A stretch of DNA of 11,235 nucleotides, taken from positions 1-11,235 of the forward strand of contig DAINMX010000218.1 of assembly GCA_036736205.1 (NCBI GenBank), given 5' to 3'. Under the pieces are notes generated by a model. That model had not been told where the DNA came from. It saw only the letters and a program-made list of their open reading frames with translations, and ran no database searches. The translations under genes were made by a program, and so were the position numbers. How positions within the stretch are numbered: position 1 is the first letter of the stretch; each line of letters opens with the position of its first letter. The DNA comes from XYA12-FULL-58-9 sp001798605 (GTDB lineage: Bacteria > Myxococcota > XYA12-FULL-58-9). Shown here one piece after another: positions 1 to 6,872 of this stretch.

Positions 1-398
1 TGGAGTCGAACATTGTGGTGGGCCCTGGCGTCAACACCATCGATGTGGACATGGCACCGGCCAAGGTTAACGGCGCTCTGTTCTTTAACGGCACCACGTC
101 GTTTCCCAACTCCGGCAGCAGCAGCACCATCTACATCTACGTGCGTTCACAGGAGACCGGGAAGTACACCCGCCTCGAGACCGTGGCCTTTGGTTCCTGG
201 AACGGTTCGGCCTATGTCTTGAGCAGTAGCGGCGAGTCGGCAGATCGCGTTTACAACATTCCTTTGATGCCAGGAGTCTACGACGCCGTCCACATGCGCG
301 GCGGCACCCTCTCAGGCGGGTTATACTACGAACACGTCGAGAATGACTCCTATCCCATAGGTGAATTCATCCTGAAGGCGTGTGTCGCCATAGAATAG
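1..398 (+). CDS. Secreted repeat-domain protein, C-terminal fragment
   Basis: The reading frame is open from base 3 to the TAG ending at 398, giving 131 residues with no convincing start, so the gene begins left of the window. The visible part runs from a NTIDVDM strand through a Thr/Ser/Gly- and Tyr-rich section to PLMPGVYDAVHMRGG and ends in a Cys-containing strand (LKACVAIE). The alternating polar/hydrophobic pattern suggests an all-beta domain. The order 'DVDMAPAKVNGALFFNG ... IPLMPGVYDAV' resembles tandem repeats that I associate with large secreted or surface proteins of Myxococcota; this is from memory and not a named family. There are no catalytic motifs. It is probably exported and structural or adhesive. 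The next gene on this strand starts 66 nt downstream. Coding status is fairly sure, function is unknown. Confidence 0.75.
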   Translation, partial: ESNIVVGPGVNTIDVDMAPAKVNGALFFNGTTSFPNSGSSSTIYIYVRSQETGKYTRLETVAFGSWNGSAYVLSSSGESADRVYNIPLMPGVYDAVHMRGGTLSGGLYYEHVENDSYPIGEFILKACVAIE

Positions 399-464
399 TC
401 ATCGTCAACTGACTGGCAGGCGTGTCGACAGGATCGAGATGGAGGGTTGGGACACCCATAGTTC

Positions 465-983
465 ATGCTGAAGTTCGAAACCGCATATCTAGAGGTACAC
501 CTCGAAACGTTCCTTTCCAGCCCTGGTTTCCAGAATATGCTTGCTCTCGGCAAATACTCGAGATGGGCCTGCGGATTCTCTGCCGGACGGATCTGCATCA
601 TTCTCTGCGCCATCGATTTCTTACGCGAATTGCGGGAGCCCGGCTCGTCATCAGCCCCGTTTAGCGATGAGGAAAAACGGTTGTTCGGTCTGTTCAACAT
701 TCTGTGTTGGAGCACCGAGTGGAATGAGAACGCCGCAAGACCCGAGCAGGTGGGGGATTGGGCCAGAGAGCTCGATCCCGAGGATCTTTTGGGTGTCCTC
801 TGGCATCTCGGGAACTTCACATTCCGCTATGGATCGCGATTTGAGAGTCCTGATCGACTTCACCCGCGATGTCAGGAAGGTTTTTGCGCGCTCGTGTCGG
901 TCGTCCATGGAAAACCAACGACCTACACGATTGAAGGACAAGCGCACCCTCTGACGAAGCGAGCGTGGCGAGGGGTCAATTGA
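465..983 (+). CDS. Uncharacterised 172-aa protein
   Basis: I do not recognise this protein. It begins at the first ATG after an in-frame TAG at 459-461, so the start is bounded. The Shine-Dalgarno-like GGAGGG at 441-446 sits rather far upstream (18 nt), so initiation may be weak. The translation looks like a folded soluble protein: a moderately hydrophobic N-terminal half containing FSAGRICIILCAIDFLREL, then an acidic, Trp-rich half (SDEEKRLFGLFNILCWSTEW, VGDWARELDPEDLLGVLWHL). It has no signal peptide or known motif. Codon use is less GC-biased than in the neighbours. It ends 21 nt before the end of the convergent RCC1 gene. Overlapping reverse-strand frames (350-820, 651-989) have Ser/Arg-rich shadow-like composition, so this frame is the better choice. 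It could be a transferred orphan or a decayed gene. Confidence 0.5.
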   Translation: MLKFETAYLEVHLETFLSSPGFQNMLALGKYSRWACGFSAGRICIILCAIDFLRELREPGSSSAPFSDEEKRLFGLFNILCWSTEWNENAARPEQVGDWARELDPEDLLGVLWHLGNFTFRYGSRFESPDRLHPRCQEGFCALVSVVHGKPTTYTIEGQAHPLTKRAWRGVN

Positions 984-1004
984 GCGCAAAGAGATTGCGA
1001 CGGG

Positions 1005-3056
1005 TCATAGGCCCAGTCGGTATCCGCCGACAAACATTGAACCGCTGGGCGTGTATCCTTGCAGGGTGGCGCCGAAATCCGTTGGTGGTGCGTACATGAA
1101 TCCGCCTTCGATGACGATGACACCGGGTCCGAGAGTGAATTCAACGCCAGCGCCGCCGGTGGTGGTCCACAGCCAATTCTCACTTGCCCGTTGAGTAACG
1201 TAGGCAATCCGTTGGACACGAACATAGGAGGCACCAAAGCCAGCAAAACCATACAGCGCGATGGCACCACCGAACCGGAGGCGACCACCTATTTTGGCAA
1301 CGAGAGGCACAGCCATGATGATTGATTCGGGGGCGATGAGCCCCAACGAATTTTTCGCAGAAACTTTGAGCTGGTGTCGGAGCAAGGTTCCCTGAAAACC
1401 TAGTGAGAACGTTTGGCGGAGCCACGGCAGGTGAGTCAATACTTCGATTCCGGCAGCGGGTCCAAGACTGCCTCCAACAGTGGGAACAAACAGGCCGGCT
1501 CGTGCACCAAGACCAATGGAACCGTGTTTGACAACGATTCTCTGCAGCGCGACTTCTGTGACGACGGTCGTCAAAGCTTGCGAGGGCAAGTTTCTCTCTT
1601 CGTCGAGGGACAACGCTTTGTCGGGCTCAAACTCGTAGTCGAACAACATGCCTTCGGGGGCGTCGCGGACCAGAAAATCGAAGCGAATAATCTTGGGGCC
1701 GATCTTGAGTCGATACTCCGTGGGTTCGGTAACCGCTGGTTTGATCGGAGACGTGGTTTCTATGATGTATCGATCTGTCTTGACGGTCTCTACCAACAGG
1801 TGCTGCAACAACACGTCATCTTCGAGCATGACTACGTTGTACGTTTGGTCGTCAGAGGCGGTGGTATCGACCAGGCGGTGCAACCGCACCGTTGCTTCTC
1901 CTGGGCCTTCAGCCATGAAGGAGAACAACTCGTCTGCTCCTACGCGATTGAAGACGCGCTTGTCCCCTTCAGCGTCGAAGGTATCCCGCACATCGATTTG
2001 GGTATACTCGCCAACCAGGCCATCTCTCGCCTCCCCAGACGCTATTCGTACGGCAACTGGATCGCCAGAGGCCCTCTCCAACGCAGTCAACTCCGCCTCG
2101 ATCACCGGCGCATCAGATTGGCCGTAGTCGTTGCGCCCCCAACAGATGGGGACTTGTGCCGTAGTGACTCCGCACGCGTTGTTTCTTCCTACGGCCAGAC
2201 TTTCGAACTTGTCATCCGACCGAGTCACCAGCCCCGGTTCGTTGGCACCCCAACAGTAAGCGGTTCCGCTGCCATCGAGCCCGCAGGCTTTGAGCCCCCC
2301 CGCTGAGGTATCGACAAACCGCCGATCCGGCGGTTTGGTGCTGTCATACTTTGCGTAGCCCCAACAGACCGCTTCCCCATCCTCTTGCAGTCCACACGTG
2401 TGTGCGCTACCTGCCGAAATCTGTTCGAACGGCACAGGCGGGGCTCTGGTTTGCCCGTCATTGGCCAAACCCCAGCACTCGACCATGCCGTCGGGTCGCA
2501 TACCGCAAGTGTGGGCAGCTCCTGCGGCGACTCGGACAAATTTCCCCGGTGGTGCAGTGGATTGTCCGTAAGTGTTGTCTCCCCAACAAAGGACCGTGCG
2601 GTCCCGTCTCACGGCGCAAGAGTGATACTCGCCACAGGAAATGTCGACAAAACGACCCGTTGGAGGAACGGATTGGTTATGGTGTACGGCCCCATGGGCG
2701 TCCTGGGACCCTGCCCCCCAGCAAACAACGGTGCCTGTGGCCGTCAGGCCACAGGAATGGAAACTGCCGGCCGATATTCGTCTGAAGACTCCCGATGGTG
2801 GTGTTGCCTGTCCGTAATGGGGCCAAGTTCCTGCCAAGCTCTGGGAATTGCCCGCGCCCCAGCAAACCGCCGCCCCTTTTTGGCTGATGACACAACCATG
2901 AAAATCACCCACATCGAGTCGGTCCGACGGCATGTCTAGACCGCGCACGTGTCGCGGCAGTGTTGAACCACCTGTGGCGCACGCCGTCACCATCGCAGCC
3001 CAACCAACTGCCGCGAGACATCCCCACAAATTGTGCGTGGCAAACGCCGCCCTCAT
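1005..3056 (-). CDS. RCC1-repeat lipoprotein with C-terminal beta-barrel
   Basis: This 683-aa protein starts with a signal peptide ending in a lipobox (V-T-A-C, Cys26), so it should be lipid-anchored in the envelope. Residues about 50-315 hold seven RCC1-type blades, each with an exact C-x9-C-W-G motif (Cys pairs 55/65, 102/112, 147/157, 184/194, 221/231, 258/268, 295/305). Seven blades fit a closed beta-propeller, and the paired cysteines suggest disulfides in an oxidising compartment. Residues about 340-475 form a second beta-rich domain containing a GPGEATVRL strand. Residues about 510-683 alternate Gly/aromatic and hydrophobic strands ending in FVGGYRLGL, like a small outer-membrane beta-barrel. 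A ligand cannot be assigned; RCC1 propellers usually bind proteins. The ATG start has no clear Shine-Dalgarno. rarD lies 107 nt upstream on the same strand. The RCC1 part is sure, the barrel probable. Confidence 0.9.
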   Translation of the reverse strand: MRAAFATHNLWGCLAAVGWAAMVTACATGGSTLPRHVRGLDMPSDRLDVGDFHGCVISQKGAAVCWGAGNSQSLAGTWPHYGQATPPSGVFRRISAGSFHSCGLTATGTVVCWGAGSQDAHGAVHHNQSVPPTGRFVDISCGEYHSCAVRRDRTVLCWGDNTYGQSTAPPGKFVRVAAGAAHTCGMRPDGMVECWGLANDGQTRAPPVPFEQISAGSAHTCGLQEDGEAVCWGYAKYDSTKPPDRRFVDTSAGGLKACGLDGSGTAYCWGANEPGLVTRSDDKFESLAVGRNNACGVTTAQVPICWGRNDYGQSDAPVIEAELTALERASGDPVAVRIASGEARDGLVGEYTQIDVRDTFDAEGDKRVFNRVGADELFSFMAEGPGEATVRLHRLVDTTASDDQTYNVVMLEDDVLLQHLLVETVKTDRYIIETTSPIKPAVTEPTEYRLKIGPKIIRFDFLVRDAPEGMLFDYEFEPDKALSLDEERNLPSQALTTVVTEVALQRIVVKHGSIGLGARAGLFVPTVGGSLGPAAGIEVLTHLPWLRQTFSLGFQGTLLRHQLKVSAKNSLGLIAPESIIMAVPLVAKIGGRLRFGGAIALYGFAGFGASYVRVQRIAYVTQRASENWLWTTTGGAGVEFTLGPGVIVIEGGFMYAPPTDFGATLQGYTPSGSMFVGGYRLGL

Positions 3057-3163
3057 TCGTACACGATCTAGTCATTCGCAGCCGTTGGGTCAAACATATG
3101 TAGGACAGCAACTTTTCAACTGGCGCTGATAGATGTCACCCACAACCAGACTGATTGCAAATC

Positions 3164-4090
3164 TCAAGCTTCGAGTTTTTGTTTTCCACCGCGCAAGACG
3201 CGTAGCGAGTCAAAGCTAAACACCGCGAGCCCCGCCCAAATGAACACAAAGGTCACAACGAGATGCAATGCGAAGGGCTCACCGTACAACATCGTGCCGA
3301 GCAGTAGCTGCAGCGATGGCGACACATATTGGAGAAAGCCTAGGCTGACGTAGCTCAATCGCCGTGTCGCTTCGATGAACCAGATGAGCGGCAAAGCGGT
3401 GACAATGCCGGCCAAACACAACAAGAGATCGGTCGCCCGCGAAACATTGGCAAAGGCGAGATGGCCGTTGATTTTTGCATACACGAGATAGAGGATCGCA
3501 AAGGGTGCCAAGAGAGCCACCTCCACGAACAAAGCCGAGGAACCCGCGACGCCAATCTTTTTGTGAATGATGCCGTATAGACTGAAGGACACAGCCAGGC
3601 CGAGACTTATGACTGGCAGCTCGCCAAGGGCAATGAGGTGCCAAATAACGCCGACAGCGGCGAGGGCGACGCTGAGTTTCTGCAATCGACGCAGGCGCTC
3701 GCCCAAGAGCACGACCGCCAACAAGACATTGAACAAAGGATTGAGGAAATACCCGAGCGAGGATTCAATGACGCGGTCATGGCTGATCGCCCAGATGTAG
3801 ATACCCCAGTTGGTTGCGATGAGGACGGTCGCTGCAGCCAACGCGAAAGCGCGCTTCTTCACGCGCATGGGGGCAAACAGCGTCGACACACCTCCTCGCC
3901 ACCAAAGGAACATCCCGAGTAACAGCAATGACCACAGGCCGCGGTGGGCCAAGACCTCAAGTGGTGACACATGACTCACCGCCTTGAAATAGATGGGGAC
4001 GAAGCCCCACCAGGCAAACGCCCCGAGACCGAAGAGGACGCCAGCTCCTGTCGTATTCCCGGACCCGTGACTGGCCGCCGACGATGTCAA
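3164..4090 (-). CDS. rarD: RarD-type EamA-family permease
   Basis: This is a 308-aa integral membrane protein of the drug/metabolite transporter superfamily, matching RarD (chloramphenicol-sensitivity protein family, usually about 295-300 aa). The N-terminal GVLFGLGAFAWWGFVPIYFK with a following HRGLWSLLLL segment is the RarD signature. About ten hydrophobic segments follow, including NWGIYIWAI, SLGYFLNPLFNVLLA and FLQYVSPSLQLLLGTMLYGE, ending in a basic tail. The physiological substrate of RarD proteins is poorly defined; efflux or amino-acid-related transport is inferred for the family. The start is a TTG preceded by GAGG at 8 nt spacing, adding about 16 Ser/Thr/Gly-rich residues before the first membrane helix. 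No in-frame ATG or GTG gives a better start. It is divergent from glutaryl-CoA dehydrogenase and 107 nt upstream of the RCC1 lipoprotein. Confidence 0.92.
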   Translation of the reverse strand: MTSSAASHGSGNTTGAGVLFGLGAFAWWGFVPIYFKAVSHVSPLEVLAHRGLWSLLLLGMFLWWRGGVSTLFAPMRVKKRAFALAAATVLIATNWGIYIWAISHDRVIESSLGYFLNPLFNVLLAVVLLGERLRRLQKLSVALAAVGVIWHLIALGELPVISLGLAVSFSLYGIIHKKIGVAGSSALFVEVALLAPFAILYLVYAKINGHLAFANVSRATDLLLCLAGIVTALPLIWFIEATRRLSYVSLGFLQYVSPSLQLLLGTMLYGEPFALHLVVTFVFIWAGLAVFSFDSLRVLRGGKQKLEA

Positions 4091-4098
4091 GGTGACCG

Positions 4099-4102
4099 CC
4101 TC
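4099..4102 (-). promoter_or_regulatory. Ribosome binding site of rarD
   Basis: On the minus strand this reads GAGG, 8 nt before the TTG at 4090. It supports the unusual TTG as the real start of rarD. Confidence 0.45.
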
Positions 4103-4250
4103 GTCAATTGGGAACGGGCTGAGTAAACCGTTGAGATGCTTCTTGATGCCTTGTCGTCATGGCGCAATCATCGCACGGCCCCCGTCTTCATACCAGTAGC
4201 TGGCACGTTGTCGCCTGTGATAAGCGGGGCTTCTTGTTTCTGCTGGCCGT

Positions 4251-4254
4251 GGAG
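4251..4254 (+). promoter_or_regulatory. Ribosome binding site of gcdH
   Basis: GGAG lies 7 nt before the ATG at 4262. It decides the start: the same frame is open from an ATG at 4136, but the extra 42 residues do not resemble the family and would exceed its normal length. Confidence 0.65.
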
Positions 4255-4261
4255 TCACCCC

Positions 4262-5440
4262 ATGTCGGAGCGAATGCGTCTCGAATCGTTGATTGGCATC
4301 GAACATCTTTTGTCCCCAGAGGAGAAGGCGGCGCGGGATTCGGTGCGCCACTGGGTTGACGAGCGTTTCCGACCACGCGTCACCGCAGCACACCGTAACG
4401 CTCAATTCCCCATGGAGCTCATCGGCGAGCTCGCCGACCTCGGGGTCTTTGGTGCCAACCTCACCGGTTTCGGCTGTGCCGGTATGAGCAACGTCGCCTA
4501 TGGTCTGGTGTTGCAGGAGCTTGAGCGCGGCGACTCCGGTCTGCGTTCCCTGTGCAGTGTGCAGGGATCATTGGTGATGTACCCGATCCTCTCATTTGGC
4601 GACGAGGCGCAGCGACAGAAGTGGCTCCCCGAGCTCGCCGCCGGTCGACTTGTTGGCTGCTATGGCCTGACCGAGCCCAATGCTGGCTCCGATCCCTCTG
4701 CAATGCGTACCACAGCCACCAAAGACGGCGACCTGTACGTCCTCGATGGCAGCAAGACTTGGATCACCAATTCACCCATTGCCGACATTGCCGTGGTCTG
4801 GGCCAAGGTCACCGATGAGAATGATACAGTCCGTGGCTTCGTGGTCGAGCGCGGTACCCAGGGATTCGAAACTCCCGAAATCAAAGACAAGCTGTCTTTG
4901 CGGGTGTCACCCACCGGTGAGATTCAACTCAACGAATGTCGAGTGCCTGCCACCCATCTCTTGCCGCACAGTCGTGGACTCAAGAGTCCCTTGAACTGTC
5001 TGACCCAAGCGCGATTTGGCATCGGTTGGGGTGTCATGGGGGCAGCCACCGACTGCTTCGAGACCGTGTTGGATTACGGTCTTGACCGTATCCAATTCGA
5101 CAAGCCCATCGCTTCCTTTCAGATGTACCAGGAGAAGCTCGCCACGATGGCCACTGCCATCACCACCGGACAATTGCTGGCTCTGCACTACGGTCGACTC
5201 AAGGATGCTGACCGGTTGTCCCATGTCCAAGTGAGCATACTCAAGCGCAACAATGTGGCGGCTGCGCGGGACATTGCCAGAACTGCCAGGGGTATGCTCG
5301 GAGCAGTAGGGGTCTCCGACGCTTACTCGGTCATGCGCCACATGATGAACTTGGAGAGTGTCTACACTTACGAAGGTACCCACGAAGTGCACACCCTGGG
5401 CATAGGACGTGCTCTCACTGGCATCAGCGCCTTCGAATGA
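4262..5440 (+). CDS. gcdH: Glutaryl-CoA dehydrogenase
   Basis: This 392-aa flavoenzyme of the acyl-CoA dehydrogenase family oxidises glutaryl-CoA and decarboxylates it to crotonyl-CoA with FAD, late in lysine, tryptophan and aromatic breakdown. The fit to mitochondrial-type GCDH is close: DSGLRSLCSVQ with Arg95 and Ser99 (glutarate-carboxylate contacts Arg94/Ser98 in the human enzyme), the family signature GLTEPNAGSD, KTWITNSP, LLKRNN-type SILKRNN, and the C-terminal TYEGTHEVH with catalytic base Glu371. Glu88 and Tyr370, which match Glu87 and Tyr369 of the human enzyme, are also present, favouring the decarboxylating type. The start was chosen at ATG 4262, with GGAG 7 nt upstream and family-typical length. 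It stands alone: no CoA-transferase, hydratase or electron-transfer flavoprotein gene adjoins it. A hairpin lies 3' at 5472-5493, before the convergent four-gene unit. Confidence 0.96.
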   Translation: MSERMRLESLIGIEHLLSPEEKAARDSVRHWVDERFRPRVTAAHRNAQFPMELIGELADLGVFGANLTGFGCAGMSNVAYGLVLQELERGDSGLRSLCSVQGSLVMYPILSFGDEAQRQKWLPELAAGRLVGCYGLTEPNAGSDPSAMRTTATKDGDLYVLDGSKTWITNSPIADIAVVWAKVTDENDTVRGFVVERGTQGFETPEIKDKLSLRVSPTGEIQLNECRVPATHLLPHSRGLKSPLNCLTQARFGIGWGVMGAATDCFETVLDYGLDRIQFDKPIASFQMYQEKLATMATAITTGQLLALHYGRLKDADRLSHVQVSILKRNNVAAARDIARTARGMLGAVGVSDAYSVMRHMMNLESVYTYEGTHEVHTLGIGRALTGISAFE

Positions 5441-5471
5441 GCCCGACGTCATGGATGGGATCCGAACAGTA

Positions 5472-5493
5472 ACGCCACCGATAGGGTTGGCGT
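5472..5493. terminator. Hairpin between convergent genes
   Basis: ACGCCA and TGGCGT form a perfect 6-bp stem. Two further C-G pairs form with one bulged T, around a GATAG loop. It lies in the 99-nt gap between the ends of gcdH and the minus-strand gene at 5540, where a shared terminator is expected. No T-run follows on either strand, so it is not a classic Rho-independent terminator. Confidence 0.35.
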
Positions 5494-5539
5494 CAGAGAT
5501 CTCCAGTTGATTGTCATCCGATAGGCTCCTTTGAGCGGT

Positions 5540-5962
5540 TCATTGGGCGTCATTTTTCTTTGCGGCGTCGAGACGTCGTCTGAGTGCGTCCGGAAGGTCG
5601 GCCCTAATCAGGCGAATGTCAGCGGGCATGCGCCCAGCTATCTGTTCCTTCTGCCAAACTTCATGCATGTCGGCTTCGGCAAAAACGATGACCTTCTTCT
5701 CCGCGTTGGCAAGTAGAAGGAAGAACGCATCGGAACGAATTTGCTGCATCTTGCCAACGCCGGTCTTGGGACCGCTGTCTTTGTAGCCCGTGGTGGATAT
5801 ATTGGCGATCACCGTTCCATCGTCACTGACGGCATCAAACTCAAACACTCCCCCTGGACTCAAAGGGCACTTCTTCTTGGCAAACTTCTTCTTGTAGGTC
5901 TTGGGAAGGAGGGTGTCGCAAATCCATGTGGCGACGTCACGTTCGGTTGCTGTGTTTGCCAT
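5540..5962 (-). CDS. Small protein with degenerate PD-(D/E)XK-like pattern
   Basis: This 140-aa soluble protein has no named family that I can give. Predicted order by eye: an N-terminal helix (residues 6-18), a Lys-rich linker, strand FEFDAVSDDG (40-49), strand TVIANISTT (50-58), helix GKMQQIRSDAFFLLLA (70-85), strand KKVIVFAEAD (89-98), helix, strand and a C-terminal helix. This alpha-beta-beta-alpha-beta layout resembles the PD-(D/E)XK nuclease core with Asp43 in place. However, the expected (D/E)-x-K is Asn54-Ile-Ser56, so nuclease activity is unlikely. I have an impression that similar proteins with the same GKM..IRSD segment occur widely as hypotheticals. AGGA lies 6 nt before the ATG, so it can be translated independently. 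It is the last gene of the vapB-led unit, 29 nt after the DUF1285-like gene. Confidence 0.8.
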   Translation of the reverse strand: MANTATERDVATWICDTLLPKTYKKKFAKKKCPLSPGGVFEFDAVSDDGTVIANISTTGYKDSGPKTGVGKMQQIRSDAFFLLLANAEKKVIVFAEADMHEVWQKEQIAGRMPADIRLIRADLPDALRRRLDAAKKNDAQ

Positions 5963-5991
5963 GGCACGTCCTTTTGATACCTACTGGATAC

Positions 5992-6489
5992 TCATCGATT
6001 GCCGATCGTGTACAGGGTGTCACCTACTTGCAGACCTGGCGGATTGTCGTGGTAATCGACTGCTGCAAGACCGGCCTGGGCCGAGCGGGAGAAGCGGGCT
6101 TCGAAGCGGCCGGATTTGACCATGGCGTAGAGGACATTCTCGGCACCGACGTACAAAGCGGGAGCGTTCGTGACATCCAACCGTTCGCTGCTGCCATCGG
6201 ACAACTCCAAGGTGATGCTGTTCGGGTTTGGTTGGATCCGTCGGACGACGAACGGTGCATCCTCCACTTCGAAGTAGCACCAGTCGGTGCCGTTGTTGAG
6301 AATGAAACGGCCATCGTCGGGGTGAATGTCTATCCAAGTGTGCAAGGCTCGCGCGAGCGCAGGGTGTTCAATGGGATCGCCATCGGCAAAGAAACGGCCA
6401 TCCCGATTGAGCACAATGGTGCTTTCCCTCGAGCCGTTGGGGGAGATGCTGCGGAAGAACTCTGGGTGATCTGCTGGCTTTGTGCTCAT
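5992..6489 (-). CDS. DUF1285-like protein coupled to vapC
   Basis: This is a 165-aa soluble protein. It shares the layout of the DUF1285 family: a STIVLNRDGRFFADGDPIEHP strand-turn-strand start (residues 23-43), a helix (ALARALHTWI), then DDGRFIL, and the family-like YFEVEDAPFVV (72-82). SITLELSDG, a YVGAENVLYAMV helix (113-124) and a final segment LQVGDTLYTIGNR follow. The family's biochemical role is unknown. The match is by motif order, and DUF1285 proteins are usually somewhat longer. Its ATG overlaps the vapC stop by 4 nt (ATGA) and has no Shine-Dalgarno, so translation should depend on ribosomes finishing vapC. This ties its level to the toxin gene. It could be a toxin-associated chaperone, a metabolic passenger, or a chance neighbour. 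Confidence 0.85.
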   Translation of the reverse strand: MSTKPADHPEFFRSISPNGSRESTIVLNRDGRFFADGDPIEHPALARALHTWIDIHPDDGRFILNNGTDWCYFEVEDAPFVVRRIQPNPNSITLELSDGSSERLDVTNAPALYVGAENVLYAMVKSGRFEARFSRSAQAGLAAVDYHDNPPGLQVGDTLYTIGNR

Positions 6490-6872
6490 GCGGTTTCGAT
6501 GTCAGTTTTGGCAAAGTCCTCCCCAACAAAGAGAAGAGGCTTGTCCGCAATGCGTGCCACCGCATAGCTCATGCAATCACCAAAGTTGAGCTTCGCGGGA
6601 TGACGGCCTTTGCCAAATTTGGCGAATGCGGCCGATGCCACCTTCCAGTGTAGGGGGCCAAAAGGAATGGGTTCGATGTCGAACTCTTGAATGAAGCGTG
6701 ACACGATGTCCTGGGCATCACGCTGTAGTCGAGAACCAAGAACCAACGCGATTTCAACGAGGGACGGTGCGCCTATGCCCAATGCCGGTGCCTCAACCAT
6801 CAGGTGGATCAAACGATCCGTTTCCGACTCCTGCTGCATGACGGCGATTGCCGCCGAGGTGTCGACAATCAT
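6486..6872 (-). CDS. vapC: VapC toxin, PIN-domain ribonuclease (VapC30-like)
   Basis: This is a 128-aa PIN-domain toxin of a type II toxin-antitoxin system; VapC toxins cut RNA, often tRNA, in a metal-dependent way. The acidic active site is intact: Asp4 in MIVDTSA, Glu40 in PSLVEIALVL, Asp99 in LNFGDCMSYA, and Asp119 in LLFVGEDFAKTDI. The stretch FGKGRHPAKLNFGDC closely resembles the mycobacterial VapC30 (Rv0624) group, matching the Rv0623-type antitoxin next to it. It is full length for the family. Its ATG overlaps the end of vapB by 4 nt (ATGA), the usual coupling that keeps antitoxin first. Its stop likewise overlaps the following DUF1285-like gene by 4 nt. It is probably active and neutralised by the upstream antitoxin. 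Confidence 0.95.
   Translation of the reverse strand: MIVDTSAAIAVMQQESETDRLIHLMVEAPALGIGAPSLVEIALVLGSRLQRDAQDIVSRFIQEFDIEPIPFGPLHWKVASAAFAKFGKGRHPAKLNFGDCMSYAVARIADKPLLFVGEDFAKTDIETA

Noticed and set aside
423..430. TGTCGACA palindrome between the first two genes
   Set aside because: It is a single 8-bp palindrome with no promoter around it and no known regulator nearby; it can be chance.
350..820. Reverse-strand frames over the 465-983 gene
   Set aside because: Composition is Ser/Arg/Pro-rich and shadow-like, with no motif. The plus-strand frame has better protein character.
985..999. CGCAA-AGAGA-TTGCG hairpin in the gap between convergent genes
   Set aside because: The stem is only 5 bp with no T-run. 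The position is suggestive but too weak to call a terminator.
1413..2306. A 297-codon open frame on the plus strand opposite the RCC1 lipoprotein
   Set aside because: The minus-strand frame has a signal peptide and seven exact repeats. The plus-strand translation has no domain-like pattern and is a mirror of the repetitive gene.
3163..3182. A short stem CTC/GAG followed by a T-rich run on the plus strand, like a terminator
   Set aside because: It lies inside the end of rarD and points along the strand with no gene upstream. The T-run is Lys/Gln codons read on the other strand.
4136..4261. An N-terminal extension of gcdH from the ATG at 4136
   Set aside because: The 42 extra residues do not look like acyl-CoA dehydrogenase sequence. 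The ATG at 4262 has GGAG 7 nt upstream and gives family length.
4091..4261. Divergent promoters for rarD and gcdH
   Set aside because: The best candidate (TTGATG-17-AATCAT near 4143-4171) matches only four of six bases in each box, so it is not listed.
5926..6567. A 213-codon plus-strand frame opposite the DUF1285-like gene and the vapC end
   Set aside because: It runs across the gap between two minus-strand genes and shows no motif. The minus-strand genes have family matches and ATGA overlaps.
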